From Phytopseudomonas seleniipraecipitans (GTDB lineage: Bacteria; Pseudomonadota; Gammaproteobacteria; Pseudomonadales; Pseudomonadaceae), in NCBI RefSeq assembly GCF_900102335.1, contig NZ_FNBM01000002.1, forward strand, positions 310,001 through 374,000: DNA of 64,000 bases. Direction: 5' to 3'. Both the position numbers and the translations under genes were made by a program. The notes below the pieces were generated by a model, which was not told the origin of the DNA, made no database searches, and saw only the letters and a program-made list of their open reading frames with translations. Below, piece by piece: positions 33,546-42,300 of the stretch (its first letter is position 1; each line of letters starts with the position of its first letter).

Positions 33546-34588
33546 GTCGTATCGCCCCCCAAGCGCTCGAGCGCTTCATCGAACAGCTGTTCCTCGACGC
33601 CACAGTCAGCCCCGATGTCGCTGCCGTGGTCAGCCGAGTGCTGGTCGAAGGCGACCTGCTCGGCCACCACACCCACGGCGTGAAACTGGCCCAGGGTTAC
33701 CTCAAGGACCTGCGCGCCGGCCACGCCAAAGGCAGTGCCAGCAGCCTGCAGATCGTCAGGCAGAGCCCGGCTGCGGTGCTCTATGATGCCGATTACCTGC
33801 TTGGCCCATACTGCGTCGAGCAGGCCCTGGCCTTCACCGCACAGGCCGCACGGAACTTCGGCATCGGCGTGGCGACCATCCGCCGCTCGCACCACATCGC
33901 CTGCCTGGCGGCGTACCTGCAGCGCTACACCGAGCAGGGCCTGATGCCGCTGGTACTCACCTCCGACCCGGCCGTAGCCTCGGTGGCGCCCCATGGCGGC
34001 CTCGATCCGGTGTACACCCCCAACCCCCTGGGCATTGGTATTCCCACCAGCGACAAACCGATTCTCATCGACGTCAGCATGTCGACCATCACCAATGGCC
34101 TGGTCAACAAGACGCATCAGGCCGGCGGCAAGCTGGAGCATGCCGCCCTGCTTGGCCAGGACGGCCAGCCCACCCGCGACACAGCGGCCTTCTTCAGCAG
34201 CCCGCCGGGCAGCATCCTGCCGCTGGGCAGCCTGGAGTTCGGCCACAAAGGCTTTGCCCTGGGCACTCTGGTGGAAGCATTGACCGCCGGCCTGGGCGGT
34301 TTCGGCCGCAAGGACAATCCCACGCAGTGGGGCGCGGCCGTCACGGTGCTGACCTTCGACCCCGTGTTTTTCGGCGGTGACGAGGCGTTCAAGGCCGAAA
34401 TGGATCACTTCGTCGATGCCTGCCTGAACAGCCGCCCGCGCGCGCCGCAACACCCAGTACGCATGCCCGGCCACGCCGGCATCGCTCGACGCCAGAAGGC
34501 ATTCGAACACGGCCTGGCGTTGCCCGATGACGTGCTGGACGCATTGAGAGCCGCGGCGAGCGAAGCGGGTTGTGATTACCCATTCTGA
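33542..34588 (+). CDS. Malate/L-lactate (Ldh2) family NAD(P)-dependent dehydrogenase
   Basis: A 348-residue protein of the MDH/LDH2-type oxidoreductases, unrelated to Rossmann LDH. GHHTHGVKLAQGYLKDL near residue 43 carries the catalytic His of the HGV motif, IRRSHHIACLAAYLQRYTE near 118 fits the cofactor region, and LPLGSLEFGHKGFALGTLVEAL near 228 is a strong family block. Members reduce or oxidise 2-oxo/2-hydroxy acids (malate, lactate, sulfolactate, ureidoglycolate, dehydrogluconate, piperideine carboxylate). The start overlaps the tctA stop by 4 bases. In this cluster it probably acts on a sugar-acid-derived hydroxy acid; the exact compound is unknown. Confidence 0.88.
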   Translation: MSRIAPQALERFIEQLFLDATVSPDVAAVVSRVLVEGDLLGHHTHGVKLAQGYLKDLRAGHAKGSASSLQIVRQSPAAVLYDADYLLGPYCVEQALAFTAQAARNFGIGVATIRRSHHIACLAAYLQRYTEQGLMPLVLTSDPAVASVAPHGGLDPVYTPNPLGIGIPTSDKPILIDVSMSTITNGLVNKTHQAGGKLEHAALLGQDGQPTRDTAAFFSSPPGSILPLGSLEFGHKGFALGTLVEALTAGLGGFGRKDNPTQWGAAVTVLTFDPVFFGGDEAFKAEMDHFVDACLNSRPRAPQHPVRMPGHAGIARRQKAFEHGLALPDDVLDALRAAASEAGCDYPF

Positions 34589-34934
34589 TTCCGCGCAGTT
34601 CGGTTATTGTATTGACCAGAGCAAAACCTGAGGCGCTAGCAGATCAGCTATCGCTCCGGGACGGATGGCCATGAGGCCACTGTTCCAGAGCCCTCAGACC
34701 GCGTCCCTTTGCGCTATGAGTAGTAACTGTGCACTTTCGCGCTACAAGGCCAGCCCCCTTGCAGCAGGGATAATAACTCCTCGTTCTTGGTGATGACCGT
34801 AGGCCAACAGATTAAGGTTGAGGTCCTCCTCTATCCCCGCGTCAAGCTCGGCGATCGCCAACATGCCGTAGCGGGCGCAGTGCGCCGCTACTTTTCGTGG
34901 CGGCACCGCAAGCATGTCGTTCTACTCAAGCAGC
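34589..34934. other. Stretch without an intact gene before the dehydratase pseudogene
   Basis: No intact gene, promoter or terminator is recognisable. Small open frames exist on both strands without family features. Given the decayed gene that follows, this is probably also eroded coding DNA, including the lost N-terminal third of the dehydratase or a neighbour. Confidence 0.4.
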
Positions 34935-35822
34935 GTGGTCACCGGCGGCCGATACTCAATGGCAAACACCAGGCTCTGGCACGGTGGTCTGGCAGCTCAG
35001 CGAGGAGGTCAAGGCCGGCAAGATCTCGATTCACGACTTCATGGCCGCCGAAGCAGGCATGTCGCGTTCGGCGGACACCCGCAACACCATGGGTACGGCC
35101 TCGACCATGGCCTGCATGGCCGAAGCACTGGGACCTCGCTGCCGCACAACGCAGCGATTCCGGCGGTTGATTCGCGGCGCTATGTACTGGCCCATCTGTC
35201 GGGCATGCGCATCGCTGAAATGGTGCGTGAAGACCTGCGTCTATCGAAAACTCTCACCCGTGAAGCCTTTGAGAATGCGATCCGGATCAACGCCGCGATC
35301 GGCGGCTCGACCAACGTTGTAACCCACCTCAAGGCCATTGCCGGGCGCATGGGTGTCGAGCGGGAGCTGGACGTCGACGAAACCTGCGTGCTGGTGGTGA
35401 AAAACTGCGGGCCCAAGGGTTACCTGGGCACGGCTGAAGTCAGCAACACGGGTCTGCCACCGAAGGTGTTGGCCAAGGGCATCACCGACATGGTGCGCAA
35501 TTCCGATGCGCGAATGAGCGGCACCGCCTATGGCACCGCGGTCCTTCATGTCACACCGGAGACTGCCGCCGGCGGCCCGGTGGCAGTGGTGCGAAACGGC
35601 GACTTCATCGAACCCGATTGTGCGGACGGACGTCTGCACCTGGACATTTCAGAAGCGGAACTGCAGACGCGTCTGGCGGCTTGGCAACAACCGCAAAGCC
35701 TGCTCTGAGACAGTGGTTATCGTCGCCTCTACGTCGACCATGTACTGCAGGCCGACGAAGGTTGCGATTTCGACTTTCGGGTCGGCTGCCGGGGCTCCGC
35801 CGTGCCGCGACATTCGCACTGA
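34935..35822 (+). pseudogene. Decayed IlvD/EDD-family sugar-acid dehydratase
   Basis: Pieces of one dehydratase can be read in changing frames. VVTGG (frame 3) is followed by PILNGKHQ (frame 2). GSGTVVWQLSEEVKAG through NTMGTASTMACMAEALG (34975 to about 35132) is in frame 1. SLPHNAAIPAVDSRRYVLAH and NAAIGGSTNVVTHLKAIAGR are in frame 3. Right after GRMGVERELD the sequence jumps in frame to DETCVLVVKNCGPKGY, so roughly 120-150 residues of the normal protein are missing. A TGA at 35706-35708 interrupts the frame, which continues with GYRRLYVDHVLQADEG and the canonical C-terminus CRGSAVPRHSH, ending at 35822. About three frameshifts, one deletion, one nonsense codon and a missing N-terminus make it nonfunctional. 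It once likely fed the FAH enzyme of the same cluster. Confidence 0.88.
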
Positions 35823-35932
35823 GCCACGCTTGCGCCGAGCATCTCGATGATACTTGGCGCTAACCCTGCTCAGGACAGCCTGGAATTCGGTCACAAGGAC
35901 GGAGTCGCTACAGGTCGCATACGATGAATATA

Positions 35933-35958
35933 AAGAAGGGCGCCGAGGCGCCCTTCTT
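35933..35958. terminator. 12-bp hairpin, probable bidirectional terminator
   Basis: AAGAAGGGCGCC / GGCGCCCTTCTT with a 2-base gap (a 10-bp stem if the loop opens). Minus-strand continuation TTCTTTATATT is T-rich. It lies after the dehydratase pseudogene and downstream of the second terminator of the FMN dehydrogenase gene. Confidence 0.6.
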
Positions 35959-35970
35959 CACTGCCGGCAT

Positions 35971-36013
35971 AAAAAACCGCCTCGCACCCGCAGTGTGGGG
36001 AGGTACGAGACGG
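35971..36013 (-). terminator. Intrinsic terminator of the minus-strand sugar-acid operon
   Basis: On the minus strand CCGTCTCG pairs with CGAGGCGG (8 bp with one G-U) across a GC-rich loop and is followed by TTTTTT. It starts 10 bases after the stop of the FMN dehydrogenase gene. Confidence 0.75.
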
Positions 36014-36023
36014 TGGGAAAACA

Positions 36024-37229
36024 CTAGGCGCGAATTCGCTCCGCCAGCGCCCGCCAGTGCGACGCATGGATCAGATCGGGAGTGAGTTCTTCCAGGCTGC
36101 TGCAACCGAGCAAGCCCAGGGTGCGATCCAGCTCGGCACGTAGGATGTCGATGGCATGTGCCGCTCCCGGCCCCTTGCCAGCAGCCAGGCCATAGAGACC
36201 GGCGCGACCGATCAATACACCACTGGCCCCGAGCAACAACGCCTTGGCAATATCGCTGCCACGGCGGAAGCCACCATCAAGGAACACCTCCATCCGTCCC
36301 TGGCTGATGCGTACCACCTCCGGCAAGGTTTCCAGCGCTGACACGGCACCATCGAGCTGACGCCCGCCATGATTGGACAGAACGACACCATCAACCCCGT
36401 ACTGCATGGCCAGCAGCGCATCGTCCGGATGGATCATGCCCTTGACGATCAGCTTGCCCTGCCAGATATCGCGCAACCAGGCGATGTCATCCCAGCTCAG
36501 GGTCGGATCGAGTTCGGCGGCCAGAGCACTGGCTGCGCCCTTGACCGAATCCTTGCCGGGCGGCAACAGATTACCCAGGTTCTGGAACCGCGGCACACCG
36601 CCAGGCACCAACACATCCCAGATCCAATCGGGGTGACGGAGCACATCCAGGCGATTGCGCAGGTCCAAGTATAGCGGTTTCACGTAGTTGCGCTTGTCCC
36701 ACTCACGGTTGCCGAAAATCGCGCTATCGGTGGTCACCATGATCGCTTCGAGATTCAAGCGTTTGACTCGATCAACCAGTCGGGCCACGTGGTCACGGGT
36801 GCGGTAGAGGTATATCTGCATCCACGCACGCACACCCTCGACGGCGGCAATGTCCTCTATCGAGGTGGTCGACGCATTGCTCAAGACAAAGGGAATGCCG
36901 GCCTTGGCCGCAGCGCGTGCCAGGTGCAGGTCGCCGTCCTTGGTCAACAGCCCGTTAAAGCCGGTCGGCCCGACCATGAACGGCAATTGAGCAGTTTGCC
37001 CAAAGAAGCTGCGTTGCAGGTCACGCGCGCCCACGTCACGCAGCGTTCGCGGCTGCAGCGTGACACTCTCGAAAATAGAACGGTTGCGCTGCAAGGTGAA
37101 CTCGTCGTCGGCACCGCCTTCAACGTATTCAAAGGAGAAATTGGGCAGGCGCCTTCGAGCCATTTCGCGCAGTTCGGCAATATTCTGCGCACGGCGAAAA
37201 TCTCGCCCTGAATACAAGCGTCGTTGCAT
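36024..37229 (-). CDS. FMN-dependent L-2-hydroxyacid dehydrogenase (LldD / mandelate dehydrogenase family)
   Basis: A 401-residue TIM-barrel flavoprotein. FSFEYVEGGADDEFTLQRN near residue 31 includes the Tyr at the active site, PFMVGPTGFNGLLTKDGDLH is the FMN phosphate region, and DGVVLSNHGGRQLDGA near 280 holds the catalytic His in SNHGGRQ. LDGGFRRGSDIAKALLLGA follows. The family oxidises (S)-2-hydroxy acids such as L-lactate, glycolate or (S)-mandelate. As last gene of a pathway that contains a C-C-bond hydrolase, it may oxidise lactate released from a deoxy-sugar acid. That role is inference; the enzyme class is secure. Confidence 0.9.
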   Translation of the reverse strand: MQRRLYSGRDFRRAQNIAELREMARRRLPNFSFEYVEGGADDEFTLQRNRSIFESVTLQPRTLRDVGARDLQRSFFGQTAQLPFMVGPTGFNGLLTKDGDLHLARAAAKAGIPFVLSNASTTSIEDIAAVEGVRAWMQIYLYRTRDHVARLVDRVKRLNLEAIMVTTDSAIFGNREWDKRNYVKPLYLDLRNRLDVLRHPDWIWDVLVPGGVPRFQNLGNLLPPGKDSVKGAASALAAELDPTLSWDDIAWLRDIWQGKLIVKGMIHPDDALLAMQYGVDGVVLSNHGGRQLDGAVSALETLPEVVRISQGRMEVFLDGGFRRGSDIAKALLLGASGVLIGRAGLYGLAAGKGPGAAHAIDILRAELDRTLGLLGCSSLEELTPDLIHASHWRALAERIRA

Positions 37230-37257
37230 GTTCGATCCCCGTAATGGTCGTACCGAT

Positions 37258-37279
37258 GGCGCCCATGATCCCGGGCGCC
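37258..37279 (-). other. Intercistronic hairpin before the FMN dehydrogenase gene
   Basis: GGCGCCC / GGGCGCC, 7-bp stem with an 8-base loop, lying in the 59-base gap between the FAH hydrolase and FMN dehydrogenase genes. No T-run; it could stabilise or process the transcript. Confidence 0.35.
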
Positions 37280-37288
37280 ACCGTTAGA

Positions 37289-38137
37289 TCAGTGCTGCCA
37301 GGCAACAACGTCCTGGCACTGCTCGCCCAGGCCAGTGATGCTCAGGGTCATCCGGTCGCCTGCCTTGAGAAACTGCGGCGGCTTCATGCCAGCACCAACG
37401 CCGGGCGGCGTTCCGGTGCAAATCACATCGCCCGGATTAAGCGTCATGAACTGGCTGATATAGCTGACGATTTCGTCGACAGAGAAGATCATGGTGCGAG
37501 TATTGCCGTTCTGTCGGGTTTCACCATTCACGCTCAGGTGCATATCAAGGTTGCGCAGGTCACCGATCTCGTCTGCCGTTACCAGCCACGGACCGATAGG
37601 CGCGAAGGTATCGCAGCCCTTGCCTTTGTCCCAGGAGCCGCCGCGCTCGTGCTGGTAGGCACGCTCGGATACGTCGTTGACGATGCAATAGCCCGCCACG
37701 CACTGCAGTGCCTGTTCGCGTTCGACGTACTGCGCCTTGCGGCCAATGACGATGCCCAGCTCCACTTCCCAGTCAGTCTTCTGCGCGCCGCGCGGAATGA
37801 TCACCTGGTCGTTCGGCCCGCAAATCGCGCTGGTCGCCTTCATGAACAGCACCGGTTCGCTAGGCACCGGCAGGTTCGATTCCTTGGCGTGGTCGGCATA
37901 GTTCAGGCCGACGCACACCAGCTTGCCGATGCTGGCAACCGGGGCACCAATGCGCTCACCCGCCTCGACCAGCGGCAGGCTGCCAGGGTCCAGCGCCCGC
38001 AATTCATCGAGCACCTGCGGATCAAGCGTGCACGGGCTGATATCCCCCACATGTGCTGACAGATCACGCAGGCTGCCGTCGGCCGCCACGACTGCCGGTC
38101 TTTCACGTCCGACCGGGCCATAACGCAACAATTTCAT
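37289..38137 (-). CDS. Fumarylacetoacetate hydrolase family hydrolase (2,4-diketo-3-deoxy-sugar acid hydrolase type)
   Basis: A 282-residue FAH protein of the short type. KLVCVGLNYADHAKESNL near residue 72 and SEPVLFMKATSAICGPNDQVI are standard. The metal ligands lie in TDWEVELGIVIGRKAQYV (E-x-E near 123) and the Asp in YCIVNDVSERAYQ. PGDVICTGTPPGVGAGMKPPQFL closes the site. Close relatives include ureidoglycolate lyase-like proteins and hydrolases that split 2,4-diketo-3-deoxy-L-fuconate or -rhamnonate into pyruvate and lactate. With an upstream dehydrogenase that could form a 4-keto group and a downstream L-2-hydroxyacid dehydrogenase, that reaction type fits, but the sugar is not identified. 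Overlaps the previous gene by 4 bases. Confidence 0.85.
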   Translation of the reverse strand: MKLLRYGPVGRERPAVVAADGSLRDLSAHVGDISPCTLDPQVLDELRALDPGSLPLVEAGERIGAPVASIGKLVCVGLNYADHAKESNLPVPSEPVLFMKATSAICGPNDQVIIPRGAQKTDWEVELGIVIGRKAQYVEREQALQCVAGYCIVNDVSERAYQHERGGSWDKGKGCDTFAPIGPWLVTADEIGDLRNLDMHLSVNGETRQNGNTRTMIFSVDEIVSYISQFMTLNPGDVICTGTPPGVGAGMKPPQFLKAGDRMTLSITGLGEQCQDVVAWQH

Positions 38138-39051
38138 GCCTTGTTCTCCCCTGTTGCACTAACGCGCACACCATTGATTTCACCCAATACATCGAACAGG
38201 CGCGGCACGTACTTGTCGCCATGCCCCAGCGCTTTGGCCAGCATGAAGGTCTGGTATACGGCATCGGCGACCATGGCCGTCACAGGCGTCGACTTGGTCA
38301 CTTCGGTGTAGTAACGCATGTCCTTTTCGCAGTTGGCCAACGCGAACTGCTGGCCGGAGTCATCGCCGTTCAACACGTAGGGGATGATCCGCTCGAAGGT
38401 GCGGCTGTAGCCGCCACTCATGCTGCAGATTTCCGCGAAGGCGGCCAGGTCGATCTGGTTCTTCGCCGCAGTGCAGAACGCTTCTGCCAGAATCGTGGCA
38501 TTACCCTGGGAAATGAAGTTATGGATCACCTTGGCTTTGTGCCCCGAGCCCAGCGGTCCAAGGTGATGAATGGTTTCGGAGAAGCACGCCAGCACTGGGC
38601 GAACTTTATCCAGCACCGCCGCATCACCACCCGCCAAAACATTGAGACGCCCCAGCACCGCATCCTTCGGGGTGCGGTTAACGGGCGCATCGAGGTAGTG
38701 ACCACCCTGCGCGACCACTTGGGCGGCAAGCTCTGCCGTGCGGCTGGGATCGCCCGTGCTGCAATCGACCACGATCTGCCCGGGGCGCAAACCTGCCAGC
38801 ACGCCCGTGTCGCCAGCGAGCGCCTTGCTCACTTCGGCAGTGCCCGGCAGGCAGAGCAGCACCACATCCATGGCACGAGTCAGTTGTGCCGCATTGGCGA
38901 ACTCGCGGGCGCCCTTGGCAACCAGGTCATCAACCGGCTGGCGATTACGGTGTGCCATCACCCCGAGCGCAAAACCCTTGTTCTGGATATTGGCGGCCAT
39001 GGCGTGGCCCATCAGCCCGAGGCCAATAAACCCAACATTAATAGCTGTCAT
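38134..39051 (-). CDS. NAD-dependent beta-hydroxyacid dehydrogenase (GarR/LtnD-like)
   Basis: A 305-residue 3-hydroxyisobutyrate dehydrogenase-family protein. NVGFIGLGLMGHAMAANIQ at the N-terminus is the NAD-binding GLGxMG signature. VVDCSTGDPSRTAELAAQV includes the D-C-S-T substrate motif, YLDAPVNRTPKDAVLGRL follows, and Lys in SGHKAKVIHNFISQGN near 168-175 is the catalytic base. GarR, LtnD and related enzymes oxidise or reduce the hydroxyl next to a carboxylate in tartronate semialdehyde or four-carbon sugar acids. It is cotranscribed with a TRAP transporter and an FAH hydrolase, so it acts on an imported sugar acid. The precise substrate is unknown. Confidence 0.88.
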   Translation of the reverse strand: MTAINVGFIGLGLMGHAMAANIQNKGFALGVMAHRNRQPVDDLVAKGAREFANAAQLTRAMDVVLLCLPGTAEVSKALAGDTGVLAGLRPGQIVVDCSTGDPSRTAELAAQVVAQGGHYLDAPVNRTPKDAVLGRLNVLAGGDAAVLDKVRPVLACFSETIHHLGPLGSGHKAKVIHNFISQGNATILAEAFCTAAKNQIDLAAFAEICSMSGGYSRTFERIIPYVLNGDDSGQQFALANCEKDMRYYTEVTKSTPVTAMVADAVYQTFMLAKALGHGDKYVPRLFDVLGEINGVRVSATGENKA

Positions 39052-39116
39052 TACGGATCCACCTTGCTTGCAAATGCAAAGACCAGCGCCGAGGTGCCGG
39101 CCTTATGGATGAAGGG

Positions 39117-40136
39117 TTACTGAGCGGCGCGAACTTTGGCGATCTCCGCGTTCATTTCCGCCATCAGATCAGGACCGTATTCTGCAATCAGCTTGTCGCT
39201 GGACGGCTGAACCTTAGCGCGCATACGCTCGATCTCGGCCGGTGCCACTTCGTTGATTTCCATACCCTGCCTGGCCAGCGCCTCACGCGAGCTGACGTCC
39301 ATCTCACGGGACACTTTGCGCTCGTAGGCCTGCGCTTCCAGGGACGCGTCACGCACCAGTTGACGCTCGGTCTCGTTGAATTTTTCCCAGGTGCGTTTGC
39401 TGAAGATCGCCACCAGCGGATCGTAGAAGTGGCCGGTCAGCGACAGGTACTTCTGCACCTCGTAGAACTTCGAGGTTTCGATAGCCGCAAGCGGGTTCTC
39501 CTGGCCGTCCACGGTACGGGTTTCCATGGCGGTATAAAGTTCGGTGAACGACAGCGGCACCACGTTGGCACCCAAGGCTTTGAACGTCTCGATAGCCGTG
39601 GGGATCTGCTGCAGGCGCAGCTTCAGACCCTTGAGGTCTTCCAGTGTGTTGACCGGGTGCTTGCTGTTGGTGACATGGCGGAAACCATGGTCCCAGTAAC
39701 CCAGACCGATGATGCCGTGCGGCTCCAGGGTACTCAGCAGGTTCTGGCCAGCCGGCCCATCGAGTACCGCATCGACTTCTGCCGAGTTGCGGAACAGGAA
39801 TGGCAAGCCATACAGGCCGAAACCTTTCTCGATGCCGGTGAGCAGCCCCGGCGTGACCAGGGTCATGTCCACGGTACCGCCTTGCACGGAAGAGATCACT
39901 TGGGCATCGCCGCCTAATGTGCCGCTGGCGAATACCATCACCTTCATCTTGCCGCCGCTTTTCTCTTTGACGATCTCGGCGAACTTGTTCGCCCCCAGAC
40001 CATGCGGGTGATCCTTGGCCTGGACGAAGGCGACCTTGATGTTGTGGCGGTTGATTTCTTCCGCATGCACGGCAGCGGAAACCAGCATCGCGGATGTACA
40101 GAGCAGTGCAGTCAGAGCTGTAGGAATGAACTTCAT
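39117..40136 (-). CDS. dctP: TRAP transporter substrate-binding protein DctP
   Basis: A 339-residue periplasmic protein with a signal peptide cleaved near AAVHA-EEINRH. AKDHPHGLGANKFAEIVKEKSGGKMKVMVFASGTLGGDAQVISSV is the DctP opening. KLRLQQIPTAIETFKALGANVVPLSFTELYTAM contains the conserved Arg (LKLRLQQ) that clamps the ligand's carboxylate in TRAP receptors, and TVDGQENPLAAI follows. The order in this operon is DctQ, DctM, DctP and then enzymes, with DctP third. The conserved Arg and the neighbouring catabolic genes point to an acidic sugar derivative as ligand. Confidence 0.94.
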   Translation of the reverse strand: MKFIPTALTALLCTSAMLVSAAVHAEEINRHNIKVAFVQAKDHPHGLGANKFAEIVKEKSGGKMKVMVFASGTLGGDAQVISSVQGGTVDMTLVTPGLLTGIEKGFGLYGLPFLFRNSAEVDAVLDGPAGQNLLSTLEPHGIIGLGYWDHGFRHVTNSKHPVNTLEDLKGLKLRLQQIPTAIETFKALGANVVPLSFTELYTAMETRTVDGQENPLAAIETSKFYEVQKYLSLTGHFYDPLVAIFSKRTWEKFNETERQLVRDASLEAQAYERKVSREMDVSSREALARQGMEINEVAPAEIERMRAKVQPSSDKLIAEYGPDLMAEMNAEIAKVRAAQ

Positions 40137-40238
40137 GGCTAGATCCTCTTGTTTTTATTACTGCCGTTGTTGGCATGGAAGTGGGCATGCATCCGTTCAC
40201 GCCAGTTGAACACGGTCAACTGGCGCAAGATTTTTCGA

Positions 40239-41519
40239 TTAGAAGAGCCACTGCGCCGGGACCAGCAGCAACTGCGGGAAGGCCAGCAGCAGCCCGATCA
40301 CCAGCAACTCCGCCAGCAGGAACGGCATGACGCCGCGAGCAGTGGCCAGGAAGTCGATCTTGGATACCCCGGCGACGACGTTGAGCACCAACCCGACAGG
40401 GGGGGTAATCAGGCCGATGGCACAGGTCATGACAAAGATGACGCCGAAGTAGATCGGATCGATGCCCGCCTCGACCGCCACCGGCATCATCACCGGCGCC
40501 AGGATCAGAATGATCGGCGACATATCCATCGCCATGCCGATGATCACTATGATCACCACGATCAGCAGCATCAGCAGACGCGGGCTGTCCATCAACGGTT
40601 CAAGCACACCGACCACTTCGCTTGGCAAGTCGGCCACAGTAATCATCCAGGCCGCCACCATCGCCGAGGCCACCAGGAACATCACCATCGCCGTGGTCAT
40701 CACCGAGGACAGCAACACTTGGTACATGCTTTTCCAGGTCAGCTCCCGGTAGATCACCAGCGACACGAACAGCGCATAAACCGCGGCGACGACACCGGCC
40801 TCGGTCGGCGTGAATATCCCGGCGCGCAGGCCAACCAAAATAATCACTGGCAGCAGCAGCGCCCAGACACCCTCATAAAAGGTCTTGAGTATTTCCTTCA
40901 TCGGCGCCCGCGGCCGGGTGATCAGGGTTTCCCGGTTCGAAACCAGGTACCAAGCAACGCACAGCGACAGGCCCATCATCAGACCCGGTGCGATACCGGC
41001 CAGGAACAGCTTGGTGATGGATACGTTCGCCGCGACCCCGAACAAGATCAAGCCAATCGATGGCGGCAGGACCGGAGCAATGATGCCCGAGGCTGCCACC
41101 AGGCCCGCCGAGGTGGCCTTGTCATGCCCGACCTTGACCATCATCGGCACCAGCAATGCAGCCAGCGCCGCCGCATCGGCAGCGGCCGAACCCGACAGGC
41201 TGGCCAGCACACAAGCCGCCAGAATGGTCACGTAGCCCAGGCCACCCTTGATATGGCCCACCAGTGCAACCGCCATGTTGACGATGCGCTTGGACAGGCC
41301 ACCGGCGTTCATCAACTCACCAGCCAGCATGAAGAACGGCACGGCCATCAACGGGAAGCTGTCTGCCCCGTTGATCAAACCCTGGGCGACAATCTGCGCA
41401 TCGAACAGATCGAGGTGATACATCATGGCCAGGGCACAAAGGATCAGCGAATAGGCAATCGGCACGCCAATGGCCATGGCGCCGAGCAGGGACACTACGA
41501 ATATCGCGATGATGATCAT
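40239..41519 (-). CDS. dctM: TRAP transporter large permease DctM
   Basis: A 426-residue protein with about 11-12 membrane helices. PIAYSLILCALAMMYHLD, GLINGADSFPLMAVPFFMLAGELMNAGGLSKRIVNMA and SGSAAADAAALAALLVPMM are characteristic DctM blocks (the last is the sodium-site region), as is ITPPVGLVLNVVAGVSKID near the end. The ATG at 41519 is preferred over the GTG at 41522 because GGAG is then 7 bases away. It forms the sodium-driven elevator with DctQ. Confidence 0.93.
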   Translation of the reverse strand: MIIIAIFVVSLLGAMAIGVPIAYSLILCALAMMYHLDLFDAQIVAQGLINGADSFPLMAVPFFMLAGELMNAGGLSKRIVNMAVALVGHIKGGLGYVTILAACVLASLSGSAAADAAALAALLVPMMVKVGHDKATSAGLVAASGIIAPVLPPSIGLILFGVAANVSITKLFLAGIAPGLMMGLSLCVAWYLVSNRETLITRPRAPMKEILKTFYEGVWALLLPVIILVGLRAGIFTPTEAGVVAAVYALFVSLVIYRELTWKSMYQVLLSSVMTTAMVMFLVASAMVAAWMITVADLPSEVVGVLEPLMDSPRLLMLLIVVIIVIIGMAMDMSPIILILAPVMMPVAVEAGIDPIYFGVIFVMTCAIGLITPPVGLVLNVVAGVSKIDFLATARGVMPFLLAELLVIGLLLAFPQLLLVPAQWLF

Positions 41520-41582
41520 CACATCACTCCGGTTTTTATTATGGAGAGCGCGCCACCGAGCGGCGGCATGCGGGCGGCAGTG

Positions 41583-42086
41583 CTATTGATGCACCTCGGC
41601 AGAAAGGTCCGGACGATGGATGTCTCCCCCACCGGCAAGCCGCACGATCTCGTAAAGATGAATTGCACAGGCCGACAGCCCGAAGAACACCCCGGAGCCG
41701 TAGAAGAACCCCATCGACCAGCCGGATACCGGCGACGGCATGGTCCAGTTGATCTGCACCTGCTGCCAGCTACCCCAGAAGAACAGGCCCGAGCAGGCCA
41801 GCATCAGCAGTTGCGAGGCGATCAGGCAGCCCCGCTCTCCCCAGCCCGGCAACGCTCGCAGTGCCAGGTCCACGCTCATGTGACCGTGCTCACGCAGCAG
41901 CACGACCGCACCCAGGAAGGTCAGCCATACAAATGCCCATCGGGAAAGTTCTTCTGAAATCAGAATGCTGTCGTTGAAGGCATAGCGCAGTACGACGTTG
42001 CCGAACACCAGGACCACCATGGTCACCAGGCAGATGATCCCCAGCACCTTGAGCAGCGTGAAGTAGCCTTCGATGACTTTATGCAT
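41583..42086 (-). CDS. dctQ: TRAP transporter small permease DctQ
   Basis: A 167-residue protein with four membrane helices. FGNVVLRYAFNDSILISEELSRWAFVWLTFLGAVVLLREHGHMSVDL is the DctQ signature (the E-E-L-S-R and H-G-H-M-x-V-D-L motifs). The ATG at 42086 has AGGA 8 bases before it, while the earlier ATG at 42095 abuts an AGG, so the shorter form is chosen. It is the first gene of the minus-strand operon, 60 bases before dctM, and transcribed from the promoter overlapping the ATTGC palindrome at 42234. Confidence 0.92.
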   Translation of the reverse strand: MHKVIEGYFTLLKVLGIICLVTMVVLVFGNVVLRYAFNDSILISEELSRWAFVWLTFLGAVVLLREHGHMSVDLALRALPGWGERGCLIASQLLMLACSGLFFWGSWQQVQINWTMPSPVSGWSMGFFYGSGVFFGLSACAIHLYEIVRLAGGGDIHRPDLSAEVHQ

Positions 42087-42215
42087 GGCGAACATCCTGT
42101 CGGTCAGGACGTGTCGAGCCGGTGCGGGAAAGACAGGAATAATGGGCAGGTAGAGCCATCTGTAAAGCCTCGCATTTGTTGTTTTTGTATGCCGTTTGGC
42201 GGCTATGTGGCAGCG

Positions 42216-42247
42216 ACCATATCACCCAAAAATATTGCGTGCAATGT
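42216..42247 (-). promoter_or_regulatory. TRAP operon promoter overlapped by a GntR-type operator
   Basis: ATTGC-GT-GCAAT (42234-42245) is a perfect inverted repeat. On the minus strand TTGCAC (42239-42244) and TATGGT (42216-42221) are 17 bases apart and can serve as -35/-10 of the dctQMP operon, so the palindrome covers the -35. The 12-base core TGCGTGCAATGT (42236-42247) recurs exactly at 44964-44975 upstream of the GntR gene. Confidence 0.65.
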
Positions 42248-42300
42248 TCATTTTTGTCAGTATTGACGTCACTCGATAAAACAACAATGAGAAAAACCCC

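Noticed and set aside
34720..34890. Minus-strand peptide HCARYGMLAIAELDAGIEED as a possible protein remnant
   Set aside because: About 45 residues without a family match; could be chance or a very decayed gene.
40149..41957. 602-codon open frame on the plus strand
   Set aside because: It is antisense to dctM and dctQ; its translation is His/Gln/Arg/Asp-rich with no family features, as expected opposite GC-rich membrane-protein genes.
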